Source: Methylobacterium sp. UNC378MF
Lineage (GTDB): Bacteria; Pseudomonadota; Alphaproteobacteria; Rhizobiales; Beijerinckiaceae
DNA length: 64,000 bases
Reading direction: 5' to 3'
Assembly (NCBI RefSeq): GCF_900103195.1
Contig: NZ_FMWU01000014.1
Location: 118,053-182,052, forward strand
The notes beneath the pieces were generated by a model. That model searched no databases. It saw only the letters and a program-made list of their open reading frames with translations, and was not told the origin of the DNA. This document shows, piece after piece, positions 50,816-61,272 of this stretch; positions within the stretch are counted from its first letter, which is position 1; each line of letters starts with the position of its first letter. A program made the position numbers and the translations under genes.

Positions 50816-51826
50816 TCAAGCCGGCGTGTTCGGACGCAGGATCAGCTTCGGCGCGGCGACGCGACTTGCATCCATGTCGGCGAAGGCAACCGCGCCCGCG
50901 ACGAGAGGGCGTTCCTCGACCCAATCGAGAGAACCCAGCCGGCCATCCGCGAGGGCCTCAACCACATCGCGGAACTCCTGCATCGTGTAGCAGTAGCTGC
51001 CCGAGAGCACGATTTCCTGAAGCGTGATCTTGCGAACGTCCAGCCCCCGCTCGCCGGGGAGAAGCCCGATATGCACGATGACCGCCCCTGGCCGGGCGAG
51101 CTGGCTCGCCTTGGCCCGCGTCGCGTCGCTGCCGACGGCATCGAGTATCAGGTCGGCGCTGTCGGGACCCGGACCTTCGGCATCGTCGGGCGCTCGGCAG
51201 CGGGCCGTCGGGAGGCCGCGCGCGGCTTTGGTGCGCCGCTCGGGATTCGGCTCGATGATGACCACATCGCCGGCACCCTGCATGGCCAGGACCAGACCCG
51301 ACCCGAAACCGATTGCGCCGCCGCCCAGCACCACGCAACGCGCCCCCGCCAGAGGGCGGCCGAGAAGCCGCGCCCCCTGGTTGACGGCGTGGTAGGCGAC
51401 GGCGAGCGGCTCGGCGAGGGCTGCGTGCGTGGTCGACAGCGCGTCCGGGATCGGTACGAGGCTCTTCTCGGGGACGCAGACGTAGTCCGCGAAGGCCCCT
51501 GGGCGCGGGGGCATCGAGAGGATCTGCCGGCTCGGGCACAGGTGCGTGCGCCCGGATTCGCACGCCGGGCAGTTTCCGCAGGTGACCAGCGGATTCACCG
51601 CCATGCGCGCGCCGGCCCGCGGCCCCTCCGCGACCCGTCCGGCGGCCTCGTGGCCGAGGATCAGCGGGGCGGGGCGCCGGGCATCGTGACCGTGATAGGC
51701 GTGCATGTCCGAACCGCAGATGCCGACCGCCTCGACCCGCACCAGCACCTCGCCGGCCCCCGGCACGGGAACCGGCACGTCGTCGACAATGAGCGCGTTC
51801 GGCCCGGTGTAGATCAGCGCTTTCAT
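50816..51826 (-). CDS. hpsP: Zinc-dependent alcohol dehydrogenase, probable (S)-DHPS dehydrogenase, 336 aa
   Basis: A medium-chain dehydrogenase: catalytic zinc ligands in AVGICGSDMHAYHGH and APLILGHEAAGRV, structural zinc in CGNCPACESGRTHLC, and Rossmann motif VVLGGGAIGFGSGLVLAMQG. Start at MKALIYTGPNALIVDDVPVP. In the DHPS pathway HpsP oxidises (S)-2,3-dihydroxypropane-1-sulfonate to the 2-oxo compound, which HpsO reduces to the (R) form. Assignment rests on family plus the order hpsN-hpsO-hpsP, which is diagnostic. Confidence 0.83.
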   Translation of the reverse strand: MKALIYTGPNALIVDDVPVPVPGAGEVLVRVEAVGICGSDMHAYHGHDARRPAPLILGHEAAGRVAEGPRAGARMAVNPLVTCGNCPACESGRTHLCPSRQILSMPPRPGAFADYVCVPEKSLVPIPDALSTTHAALAEPLAVAYHAVNQGARLLGRPLAGARCVVLGGGAIGFGSGLVLAMQGAGDVVIIEPNPERRTKAARGLPTARCRAPDDAEGPGPDSADLILDAVGSDATRAKASQLARPGAVIVHIGLLPGERGLDVRKITLQEIVLSGSYCYTMQEFRDVVEALADGRLGSLDWVEERPLVAGAVAFADMDASRVAAPKLILRPNTPA

Positions 51827-51851
51827 CGCGGGGCCTCGGACAGACGGGCGT

Positions 51852-54058
<2,207 letters not shown>

Positions 54059-55165
54059 TCAGTGCGGGGCTGCGGCCGCGTCGAACTCCGTGGCGAAGGC
54101 CCGGAGCTTCGGATCGGCTGCGACGCGCTTCATGAAGGCGTCGTCGATGTATCCCTTGGCATCGGGCGCCTGCGCGATGGTGCCGACCTCGGCCATGAAC
54201 GTGCCGATCCGCGAGAACCAGCCGTCGACCTGCGAGGGGCCGTCCGCGCGCGCCATCGCCTTGAGCTGCGCGTCGAGGGCGTAGGTCGGACGCAGCGCGA
54301 ATTCCTGGTTGATGGCGTGGTCGGACGCCTCGACGCCGCCCTCGGCGTAGAAGCGCTTGGCCATGTCGTGCGCTTCCTTGGGATTCGCCTTGGCCCAGCC
54401 CCAGCCCCGGAGATAGACCGCGAGGAACTTGGCGACCGCGTCCGGATGCGCCTTGGCGAAGTCGGCGCGGGTGATCAGGGCGCCGGGCACCATGGCGTCG
54501 GCGTCGGCCCCGCTGCACAGAACCTGCGCGCTGGCCTTCTCCTCCAGCGTGTAGGTGTTCGGAGCCCAGACGCCGACCACATCGCCCGCGTCGGCGATCA
54601 TCGCCGAGATGATCTGAGCCTGTCCGAGGTTGACGAAGCGCATCTCACGCGGGCCGAGGCCCCACTTCCGCAGGCAGGCGCGGGCGGCGTAATCGGCGGT
54701 GGAGTTGGTGGTGACGAGGAGCTTCTGTCCGGCGAGCTGCTTGGGATCCTTGAGGATCGCATCGTGCCGTGCGGCGCGCACCATCAGCGCGTTGGTCTTC
54801 GATTCGTCGTTGGTGAGGCCGATCGTCAGCAGGCCGAAGCGCGCCGCGCCAAGGATCGCCGGCACGGAACCGGTCCCGCCGACGTCCCAGGATCCCGCCT
54901 GCGCGGCGGCGACCTGGGGCGCGCCGGCCGGGAAGACGGCGAAGGTTGGCTCGAGGCCGACCTCCTTCCACCAACCCTTCTGCGTGGCGATGTAGAAGGG
55001 CAGCGCCCAGTAGAGCGACGGCTGATAGGACACACCGATCCGCTCGGGCTCCGCAGCCTTCACCCGCAGGGGCGGCGCGACCACCGGCGCCAGCGCCAGG
55101 ACGCCGGCCAGGAGCCATGCCCGCCGCCGGCCGCCCCGGCACCCGTTCCCTCGAATCTCGGCCAT
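54059..55165 (-). CDS. ABC transporter periplasmic binding protein for DHPS-like sulfonate, 368 aa
   Basis: A basic N-terminus and hydrophobic signal helix (RRAWLLAGVLALAPVVAPPL, cleavage near VKAA), then a NitT/TauT-type binding fold: IGVSYQPSLYWALPFYIATQ, GLEPTFAVFPAGAPQVAAAQ, WDVGGTGSVPAILGAARFGL, KLLVTTNSTADYAARACLRK. Start at MAEIRGNG (55165). It belongs to the importer encoded by the next three genes and precedes hpsN by 129 bases, so DHPS or a close analogue is the likely ligand. Other known DHPS degraders use TRAP transporters instead. Confidence 0.85.
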   Translation of the reverse strand: MAEIRGNGCRGGRRRAWLLAGVLALAPVVAPPLRVKAAEPERIGVSYQPSLYWALPFYIATQKGWWKEVGLEPTFAVFPAGAPQVAAAQAGSWDVGGTGSVPAILGAARFGLLTIGLTNDESKTNALMVRAARHDAILKDPKQLAGQKLLVTTNSTADYAARACLRKWGLGPREMRFVNLGQAQIISAMIADAGDVVGVWAPNTYTLEEKASAQVLCSGADADAMVPGALITRADFAKAHPDAVAKFLAVYLRGWGWAKANPKEAHDMAKRFYAEGGVEASDHAINQEFALRPTYALDAQLKAMARADGPSQVDGWFSRIGTFMAEVGTIAQAPDAKGYIDDAFMKRVAADPKLRAFATEFDAAAAPH

Positions 55166-55197
55166 GTCGCCTCTCCCTCGGATCGCGGACCGTCCGG

Positions 55198-55983
55198 TCA
55201 TCGGGCGGCCGCCTTCTCTTCACGCAGCGATTTCCAGATGTGCGTCCGCAGATGGACGAACGATTCGAGGTCCATCACGTCCTCGATGCGGGCGTGCTCC
55301 TCCCAGCGTTCGGCTTCGCGGACCGCTTTGACGTCGATCATCTCCTTGATGCGCCCCGGGCGCTTGGTCATGACCGCGACCCGGTCGGCGAGGTAGACGG
55401 CCTCCTCGACGCCGTGGGTGATGAACAGGACGGTGCGCGGGTTCTTGCGCGCGAGGCGGACGAGTTCCTCCTGCATCACCACGCGGGTCTGCGCGTCGAG
55501 GGCGCCGAAGGGCTCGTCCATGAGGAGCACTTCGGGCTCGAGGACGTAGGCGCGGGCGATGGCGACGCGCTGCTGCATGCCGCCGGAGAGCTGGTGCGGG
55601 TAGGCGTTGGCGTGGCTCGAGAGGCCGATCATGTCGATCGCCGCGGCGACGCGCTCCTGGCGCTCGGCGGCGGGCATGCCCTTGTTGCGAAGCCCGAATC
55701 CGATGTTCTGCGTCACGGTCTTCCACGGGAACAGCGCGAACTGCTGGAACACCACGGCGCGGTCGGGACCCGGCTCGGTGACCGGCTGTCCGCCGACGGT
55801 GATCCGGCCGCCGGTCGGGGCCTCGAACCCGGCCGCGAGGCGCAGGCAGGTCGTCTTGCCGCAACCCGAGGCGCCGACGATGGCCACGAACTCGCGGTCG
55901 GCCACCGTGAGGTCGACGCCGTCGAGCGCCTTGACGTGGCTCCCGAAGCTCTTCTCGACCCGCTCGAACCGGATTGCGCTCAT
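55198..55983 (-). CDS. ABC transporter ATP-binding protein of the hps importer, 261 aa
   Basis: Walker A FVAIVGASGCGKTTCLRLAA, Q-loop VFQQFALFPWKTV, signature LSGGMQQRVAIARAYVL, Walker B VLLMDEPFGALDAQTR, switch FITHGVEEAVYLADRVAVMT. It is a TauB/SsuB-type ATPase that drives the two permeases encoded upstream (55993-56784 and 56781-57563). Its C-terminal tail is slightly longer than usual for the family. Gene gap to the binding protein is 32 bases. Confidence 0.9.
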   Translation of the reverse strand: MSAIRFERVEKSFGSHVKALDGVDLTVADREFVAIVGASGCGKTTCLRLAAGFEAPTGGRITVGGQPVTEPGPDRAVVFQQFALFPWKTVTQNIGFGLRNKGMPAAERQERVAAAIDMIGLSSHANAYPHQLSGGMQQRVAIARAYVLEPEVLLMDEPFGALDAQTRVVMQEELVRLARKNPRTVLFITHGVEEAVYLADRVAVMTKRPGRIKEMIDVKAVREAERWEEHARIEDVMDLESFVHLRTHIWKSLREEKAAAR

Positions 55984-55992
55984 CGGATCACC

Positions 55993-56784
55993 TCAAGCCT
56001 GTCCGTGATGCCGGCGGAGGCGGGTCTCGAGCGTGCGCAACGCGACGTCGATGACCACGCCGACGAGGCCGATCGCGACCATTCCGACCATCACGGTCGC
56101 GGTCGAGACGGCCCCTTGGGCTTGCACCATCATGTAGCCGACCCCCGTCGAGGCCACGATCAGCTCGGCGCCGACTAGCGATTGCCACCCCAGGCCCGCG
56201 CTGATGCGCAGGCCGGCGACGATCGAGGGCAGCGCGGCCGGCAGGAGCACCTCGGCGATCATCCGGTAGCCCGGCGTTCCGAGCATCTCGGCGGCTTCCA
56301 GCAGGCGCGCGTCGATGTAGCGGGCGCCGCGATAGGCGTTGATCAGGCAGGGCGGAAAGGCGCCCGCGAAGATGATCAGGATCGGGCCACCGATCCCGGT
56401 GCCGAACCAGAGGGCGGCGAAGGGCACCCAGGCGATCGGCGCGATGAAGCGCAGCCCGTCGAAGATCGGCGTGACGATGTCGTCGAGGAGGCGCGACCAG
56501 CCCATCGTCAAGCCGAGCGGCACGCCGACCGCGGCGGCGAGCAGGTAGCCGACCAGGAACCGCTGCAGACTGGAGGCGACATGGGCGGGGAGCGTGCCCC
56601 CCGCGAACGGCCGCTCGGTCAGGGTCGCGAAGCGCTCCGCCACGGCAACCGGTCCCGGAAGGAACAGCGGCGAGACGAGGCCGGACCGGGCGAGGAACGC
56701 CCAGAAGCCGAGGAAGGCCAGGGTGCCAATCGCGCCGAGGGCTAGGCTGCGGTGCAGCGGCAGGGGCTGGCGGGAGGCGATCAT
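55993..56784 (-). CDS. ABC transporter permease (second) of the hps importer, 263 aa
   Basis: Six hydrophobic helices (LALGAIGTLAFLGFWAFLAR, FLVGYLLAAAVGVPLGLTMG, ISAGLGWQSLVGAELIVAST, VMVGMVAIGLVGVVIDVALR) with the EAA loop AAEMLGTPGYRMIAEVLLPA. Starts at MIASRQPLPLHRS, overlapping the previous permease gene by 4 bases. The two permeases are clearly related and probably form a heterodimer. Confidence 0.88.
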   Translation of the reverse strand: MIASRQPLPLHRSLALGAIGTLAFLGFWAFLARSGLVSPLFLPGPVAVAERFATLTERPFAGGTLPAHVASSLQRFLVGYLLAAAVGVPLGLTMGWSRLLDDIVTPIFDGLRFIAPIAWVPFAALWFGTGIGGPILIIFAGAFPPCLINAYRGARYIDARLLEAAEMLGTPGYRMIAEVLLPAALPSIVAGLRISAGLGWQSLVGAELIVASTGVGYMMVQAQGAVSTATVMVGMVAIGLVGVVIDVALRTLETRLRRHHGQA

Positions 56785-57563
56785 GCCGCCCCCCGCAGCT
56801 GCGCCCAGCCGATCGCCCGGCGCTCGGCCATCCCCAGCAGCGCGGTGCTGCCGGCACCGAGCACGCCGACGGCGGCCATGCCGACGAGGATCATGCCCGG
56901 GTAGAGGTCCTGCTGCGCGACGTTCAGGACGTAGCCGAGCCCCGCGAGCGAGCCGACGAGCTCGGCCGCGACCAGGGTGGTCCAGCTTGCCTGGAGCGCC
57001 AGCCGCAGTCCCGTGAAGATCATCGGCGCTGCCGCCGGCGCCAGAACGTCCAGGACAAAGCGCAGCCGCGGTGTGCCGAGCATCTGCGCCGCCTCGACGA
57101 TGTGCGGCGGCACGCCGCGCACGCCGGTCTGGGTGCTGATCACCGCCGGGGGCAGCGCCGCGATGACGATCACCATCACCTTGGCCTCGTCGCCCAGGCC
57201 GAGCCACAGGATGGCGAGCGGGATCCAAGCGAGCGGCGGGATTGGGCGCAGCAGCAAGAAGACGGGATTGATGAGGGCTTCGGCTGTGCGGTTCCAGCCC
57301 ATCAGCATGCCGAGTGGAACGCCGAGCGCCACCGAGACGACGAAGCCCAGGGCCACGAGCCGGAGCGAATGCAGGACGTGGACGAGAAGCGTCGTATCGG
57401 GGTAGCCCCGAACGAGGGCTTGGACTGCCGCCGTCTCCACGTCGACCGGCGCGGGAAAGCGTCCTGCCGAAATTAGGCCTAGGCCGGTGGTCGCGACGTA
57501 CCAGAGGACGGCGATGACGACGAGCGTCGCCATACCGACGCACATGCGGCGGCTGAACTTCAC
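56781..57563 (-). CDS. ABC transporter permease (first) of the hps importer, 260 aa
   Basis: Helices at CVGMATLVVIAVLWYVAT, LVALGFVVSVALGVPLGMLM, VMVIVIAALPPAVISTQTGV and LVGMAAVGVLGAGSTALLGM, with the EAA loop AAQMLGTPRLRFVLDVLAPA. The start is GTG at 57563, preceded by GAGGAAACGCC. It is the first gene of block 4, 56-73 bases downstream of the LacI-type operator at 57619-57636. TauC/SsuC-type importers more often use a homodimeric permease. Confidence 0.87.
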   Translation of the reverse strand: MKFSRRMCVGMATLVVIAVLWYVATTGLGLISAGRFPAPVDVETAAVQALVRGYPDTTLLVHVLHSLRLVALGFVVSVALGVPLGMLMGWNRTAEALINPVFLLLRPIPPLAWIPLAILWLGLGDEAKVMVIVIAALPPAVISTQTGVRGVPPHIVEAAQMLGTPRLRFVLDVLAPAAAPMIFTGLRLALQASWTTLVAAELVGSLAGLGYVLNVAQQDLYPGMILVGMAAVGVLGAGSTALLGMAERRAIGWAQLRGAA

Positions 57564-57618
57564 GGCGTTTCCTCGCGCTGCGGTGGCCGTCTTGTCGCGA
57601 CGCACCGCATGAGCATTC

Positions 57619-57636
57619 AATGAATGCGCTTTCATT
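57619..57636 (-). promoter_or_regulatory. LacI-type operator in front of the hps operon
   Basis: AATGAATGCGCTTTCATT, a palindrome around the central CG with one mismatched pair, the usual LacI-family layout. It overlaps GCATTCA-A-TGAATGC (57613-57627) and lies 56 bases before the first permease gene. Confidence 0.7.
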
Positions 57637-57740
57637 CTGCGCGTCACCGCAGCCTTGTCAACCACAGGCTCTAATCGTCACTACCTCGCTCGCGCGCCGC
57701 CCTTTTCGGCCCGCGATCCGGTGCGGCGGTTGCGTTTTCC

Positions 57741-57754
57741 TGAATGCGCATTCA
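57741..57754 (+). promoter_or_regulatory. LacI-type operator in front of the regulator gene
   Basis: TGAATGCGCATTCA, a perfect 14-base palindrome with central CG, 40 bases before the lacI-like start. Its centre is 120 bases from that of the operator at 57619-57636. Confidence 0.75.
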
Positions 57755-57793
57755 TCACTGCGCCAGTCGGGATCCGGCCCAGAGTGACTTGCC

Positions 57794-58849
57794 GTGAAAC
57801 GTCAGCAGCGCGCGACATTGCAGGCGGTTGCCCAGCGGGCGGGCGTGTCGCCGGCGACCGCCTCGCGTGCGATGGCCGGCGCCGCGATCGTCCACCCAGA
57901 CACGATCCGCCGGGTACGCGCGGCGGCCGAATCCCTCGGCTACCTGCCCGGCGGCCCGGCCCAGGCTCTGGCATCCGGGCGGACGCACACGATCGGAGCC
58001 ATTATCCCGACGCTCGATCACTCGATCTTCGCACGCGCGGTCCAGGCGCTGCAGACGACCCTGGGCCGTAACGGCTATCAGCTCCTGATCGCGGCGCACG
58101 AATACGCGGCTGCGGAGGAGGCCGCCCTCGTCCGGTCCATGCTCGGTCGCGGGGTCGACGCACTGATGCTGGTCGGCGCGGACCACCTGCCCGAGACCTG
58201 GGCTCTCGTCTCCGAGGCCCCGATCCCGGTGGTGCTGACGTGGTCCTTCGATGACCGGCTCGACTCGATCGGCTTCGACAACGCGGAGGCGGGCTATCTC
58301 GCGGCTCGGCACCTGCTCTCCAAAGGTCACCGCCGCTTCGGCATGGTCTCAGGATTCACCCAGGCCAACGACCGTGCGCGCCTTCGCATCGACGGCGTGC
58401 GGCGGGCTCTCGCGGCGGAGGGGCTTGACCTCTCGAACGCCCGGGTATCGCAGCAGCCCTTCACTCTCGCCGGAGGCCGGGCCGGCCTCCTGCAACTCTT
58501 AGGGTTGGCTGAGCCGCCGACGGCCGTGGTGTGCGGCAATGACCTCCTTGCCGTTGGCGTGCTTCTCGAGGCCGAACAGCGCGGCTTGGACGTTCCCCGC
58601 GATCTGTCGGTCGTCGGGATCGACAATCTTGAGATCGCGAGCCACATCGCGCCGTCCCTGACGACGATCCATCTTCCGACTGCGGAGCTTGGACGGGAGG
58701 TCGCCGAGCATCTTCTAGCCCGCCTTCGCGGGGAAGCGCGCGCGCGTCGGACAGAGATGCCGATCGAGCTGATCGAGCGTCATTCGTCTGGACCGCTACT
58801 GATGCCCACCGGTCAGCCGGTCGCGGGGCATCAGCACGGCGTCAAGTGA
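57794..58849 (+). CDS. LacI-family transcriptional regulator, 351 aa
   Basis: N-terminal HTH ATLQAVAQRAGVSPATASRA with a hinge helix region (YLPGGPAQALASGR), then a periplasmic-binding-protein-like effector domain: TIGAIIPTLDHSIFARAVQA, RGVDALMLVGADHLPETWAL, SIGFDNAEAGYLAARHLLSK, VVCGNDLLAVGVLLEAEQRG, SVVGIDNLEIASHIAPSLTT. Starts at GTG 57794. Divergent from the hps importer and enzyme operon, with matching palindromes in both promoters. It is the obvious regulator of hps genes and of itself; the inducer is likely DHPS or sulfolactate. Confidence 0.92.
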   Translation: MKRQQRATLQAVAQRAGVSPATASRAMAGAAIVHPDTIRRVRAAAESLGYLPGGPAQALASGRTHTIGAIIPTLDHSIFARAVQALQTTLGRNGYQLLIAAHEYAAAEEAALVRSMLGRGVDALMLVGADHLPETWALVSEAPIPVVLTWSFDDRLDSIGFDNAEAGYLAARHLLSKGHRRFGMVSGFTQANDRARLRIDGVRRALAAEGLDLSNARVSQQPFTLAGGRAGLLQLLGLAEPPTAVVCGNDLLAVGVLLEAEQRGLDVPRDLSVVGIDNLEIASHIAPSLTTIHLPTAELGREVAEHLLARLRGEARARRTEMPIELIERHSSGPLLMPTGQPVAGHQHGVK

Positions 58850-59100
58850 TCCACCTGACCGAACCAATTAGCTGTTATCGAATGCTGTGGAGCGCGCTGC
58901 CGTGATGACGTGGCAAGTGAAAAATGTTGAATAACTCAAGCTTCACCTCGATACCAACGTAGATCTCATGAGTATATTTGCACCAAAAATAATGAATCCG
59001 ATCAGAGATAAGCAGCTCATCGCGCGGTAGAGATCGGTCATCAGCTGCGCTCGAACGCACCTGAATGAACTGCTTCAGGCAAAGTTGGAAAGCTAGAGTC

Positions 59101-59210
59101 TTGTCAGCTTTTCTGGTTTCTTTCTCCGAAGCGGACAGGCGGCTTACGGCCAGATGACGTCACGCCTGAACGCCATTGCTTGCAGAACCGGACGTTCGGC
59201 TTTGCGCCCA
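59101..59210 (+). repeat. Intergenic repeat R2, copy 2
   Basis: The last 64 bases (59147-59210) are identical to 29802-29865, and the bases before them (TCTCCGAAGCGGAC) also match. It sits in the 710-base gap 58850-59562, which has no other supported gene. Confidence 0.75.
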
Positions 59211-59562
59211 ACCCGGTCGTCTGAGAGTGTTTGGCGGTATCCTGGAAACGGACATGTGTTGACTTCGACGCCCAAGCACCCTCGGGCCAGTGTCCAATTG
59301 AGATCCAACGCCAACTACGCGGAATTCGTTTATCGCGCTTAGGCCAATGAGGACGAGGCCGCCTGCGTCCAGGCCCATCCAGGTCGAGAACTCATGCGAC
59401 TGGTTCCGCGCTCGGAATGTTCGGGATCCAGTCATGCTCGGGATCGTCAAGACCAGCCCCGCCGATCCGCGAGACCTCCCGAGATTGATGTCTGCTGGCG
59501 TTGAGGTTTGAGCTGGAACGCCAGTACCGCCCTAACAGAGACCGGACGTCGGATTTCAGCCG

Positions 59563-60099
59563 CTAGGAGGCATCGCTCCCCTGCTGAACGAGCGCCAGGG
59601 CGACCGCGGCGTCGCCGCGGCGGATCACCTTGAAATCCTTGCCGGCAAGCTGGTTGTATTGGCCGAAGAACGCCTCGACCTCGTCGAGCATGCCAGGGCG
59701 CAAGTCGGACAGCGCCTCCACGTGCGCGTGCGTGCGGGCCTTCACAGCCACTCCGATCAGCCGGTCGTTGCGCTCCCAGGTGCCGTCGTGCTCCCTCTGC
59801 TCAGCCTCGATCACGCCAAGCAGGCGCGCCTCTAAAACACAGCCGGGGAAGGCCGGTGCGTCCATCACCACGAGGATGTCGAGCGGGTCGCCGTCGGCGC
59901 CCTTCGTGGAAGGGATCATCCCGAAATCGTAGGGGAAGCTCATCCCCTCCGGTAGGACCATCGTGAACTGGAAGGCATGGAATGCCTCCGAGTAGGCGTA
60001 CTTGTTCGGGCTGCCTTTAGGCGTCTCGATCACGACGTGTACGGCGCCGTTCTTGCCGAGGGCAGGCAGGCGGCTGAGGGGTGGTACGGGCACAGTCAC
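59563..60099 (-). CDS. Inorganic pyrophosphatase, soluble family I-like, 178 aa
   Basis: Hydrolyses pyrophosphate to two phosphates in the cytoplasm with divalent metal ions. Core features: HVVIETPKGSPNKYAYSEAF, SFPYDFGMIPSTKGADGDPL, DGDPLDILVVMDAPAFPGCV, and NDRLIGVAVKARTHAHVEAL, in the order of family I pyrophosphatases, including the D-x-D-P-x-D metal motif. It is a shorter, somewhat diverged version; most alphaproteobacteria have a canonical copy too. The GTG at 60099 is taken as start since earlier codons are Arg/Ser-rich. Stands alone. Confidence 0.85.
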   Translation of the reverse strand: MTVPVPPLSRLPALGKNGAVHVVIETPKGSPNKYAYSEAFHAFQFTMVLPEGMSFPYDFGMIPSTKGADGDPLDILVVMDAPAFPGCVLEARLLGVIEAEQREHDGTWERNDRLIGVAVKARTHAHVEALSDLRPGMLDEVEAFFGQYNQLAGKDFKVIRRGDAAVALALVQQGSDAS

Positions 60100-60212
60100 G
60101 GCTTGGCTCCGGCGCGGTGCCAAGCAGCGCGACAGGAGGTGAACCCCGACGGAGACAATCGAGGTCCCTGGCCCATCACGCCCAGCCTGCATGCCTGACC
60201 GCGAGGGCCTGC

Positions 60213-61172
60213 TTAGCGGCCCTCTTTATCGCCTGCGTCGGCCTTCGTTTCCGGTGACCGACGCGTGGCCTGTGCGCGCTCCAGGGAGGCAGCCCTGCGC
60301 CGCTCCTCCCGAAGCACCTCGATGGTCGGCTGCCACCAGCCACGCGCAAGCTCTACCGGCACCGACGCCGCCTGGGCGGGCCAAGCCCGGACCAACTCGT
60401 CATGCGTCGGCCTCCGCAGGGTCGCCCAGATCAGTGTGCCGGTCTCGGCCAAAACGTCTGGATAGAAACGTGTGGCGACGGAGGCCTCGACAACCTCGCC
60501 CGTAACCGCCTCGAACATCGCGCACCCCGCGTGGGTCATCACAACGCACCCGAGCGGCGGCAGCGCGTCCTCCGGCACGGGATACCGGTTGCGGCGGCGT
60601 TCGGCAGCCTCGGCCAATCTCTCCCCATGCTCCTGGGAAGCCCTGCGGCTCCTTTCGCGTTCGCGACGCGCCTCCGGCTCGGCTCGGCGAGCCTCAGCCT
60701 CGATGCCCTGCCATCGCCGGCGCAACTCCTCGAAGGACCGGAACGGCACGCGCCACGCCTTCGACGCCGGGTTCCACCGGGCCCAAGGCACCTGCCGCAA
60801 CTCGGCGACGACGGCGCGGGAATAGGGCGTCCGCACCACCAGGTCGTCCGCGGCGTCCAGGTAAGGGCTCGTGATGGGGTCAAACGCGAACACGTCGCGG
60901 CCGCGCTCGTCGGCGTGGGCCAGGACACCTGACCATTCGCGGCTCGACCAGGCGTTCAGTCGCCGCTCCGCCGTGACGCCCGGCACGAACCAGGCCCCCA
61001 TGTCGTCGCGCCAGCGCGCGCGTGGGAACGCCGCGCGGAACCGCTCCACGGTCATCCTGTCGTACGGGAAGGCCGCCGTCGCTCCGGGCGCACCGTCGCC
61101 GGCCTCCCGTTGCGTCGCGCTGAACTGCTCCGTGTCTCCCACCGCCGGTCGCCCTATGTCGGCTCTCGCCAA
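60213..61172 (-). CDS. Hypothetical protein with two HARP-like segments, 319 aa
   Basis: The first 150 residues contain two copies of a motif reminiscent of the HARP domain of SMARCAL1-like proteins: FRAAFPRARWRDDMGAWFVP and LRQVPWARWNPASKAWRVPF, each an Arg-Trp core followed by a short strand. A central charged helix (about 165-215, rich in Arg, Glu and Ala) looks coiled coil. The C-terminal part has several Trp. A role in nucleic-acid binding is a guess. The start could be later. It lies between the pyrophosphatase and the histidine kinase genes on the same strand. Confidence 0.6.
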   Translation of the reverse strand: MARADIGRPAVGDTEQFSATQREAGDGAPGATAAFPYDRMTVERFRAAFPRARWRDDMGAWFVPGVTAERRLNAWSSREWSGVLAHADERGRDVFAFDPITSPYLDAADDLVVRTPYSRAVVAELRQVPWARWNPASKAWRVPFRSFEELRRRWQGIEAEARRAEPEARRERERSRRASQEHGERLAEAAERRRNRYPVPEDALPPLGCVVMTHAGCAMFEAVTGEVVEASVATRFYPDVLAETGTLIWATLRRPTHDELVRAWPAQAASVPVELARGWWQPTIEVLREERRRAASLERAQATRRSPETKADAGDKEGR

Positions 61173-61272
61173 GCCATGCCAAGGGACCCTTTCGCAAGTT
61201 CGGGCACGGGCAACCGGTTCCCGCGCCGCATGTCCTGCAGGTTCCAGTCGGACCGAGCCTTTGAACCCGGAG

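Noticed and set aside
58875..59060. 61-codon minus-strand frame after the LacI-like gene
   Set aside because: Looks somewhat protein-like (tyrosine- and histidine-rich middle) but has no ribosome binding site, no family and no neighbour; not enough to call.
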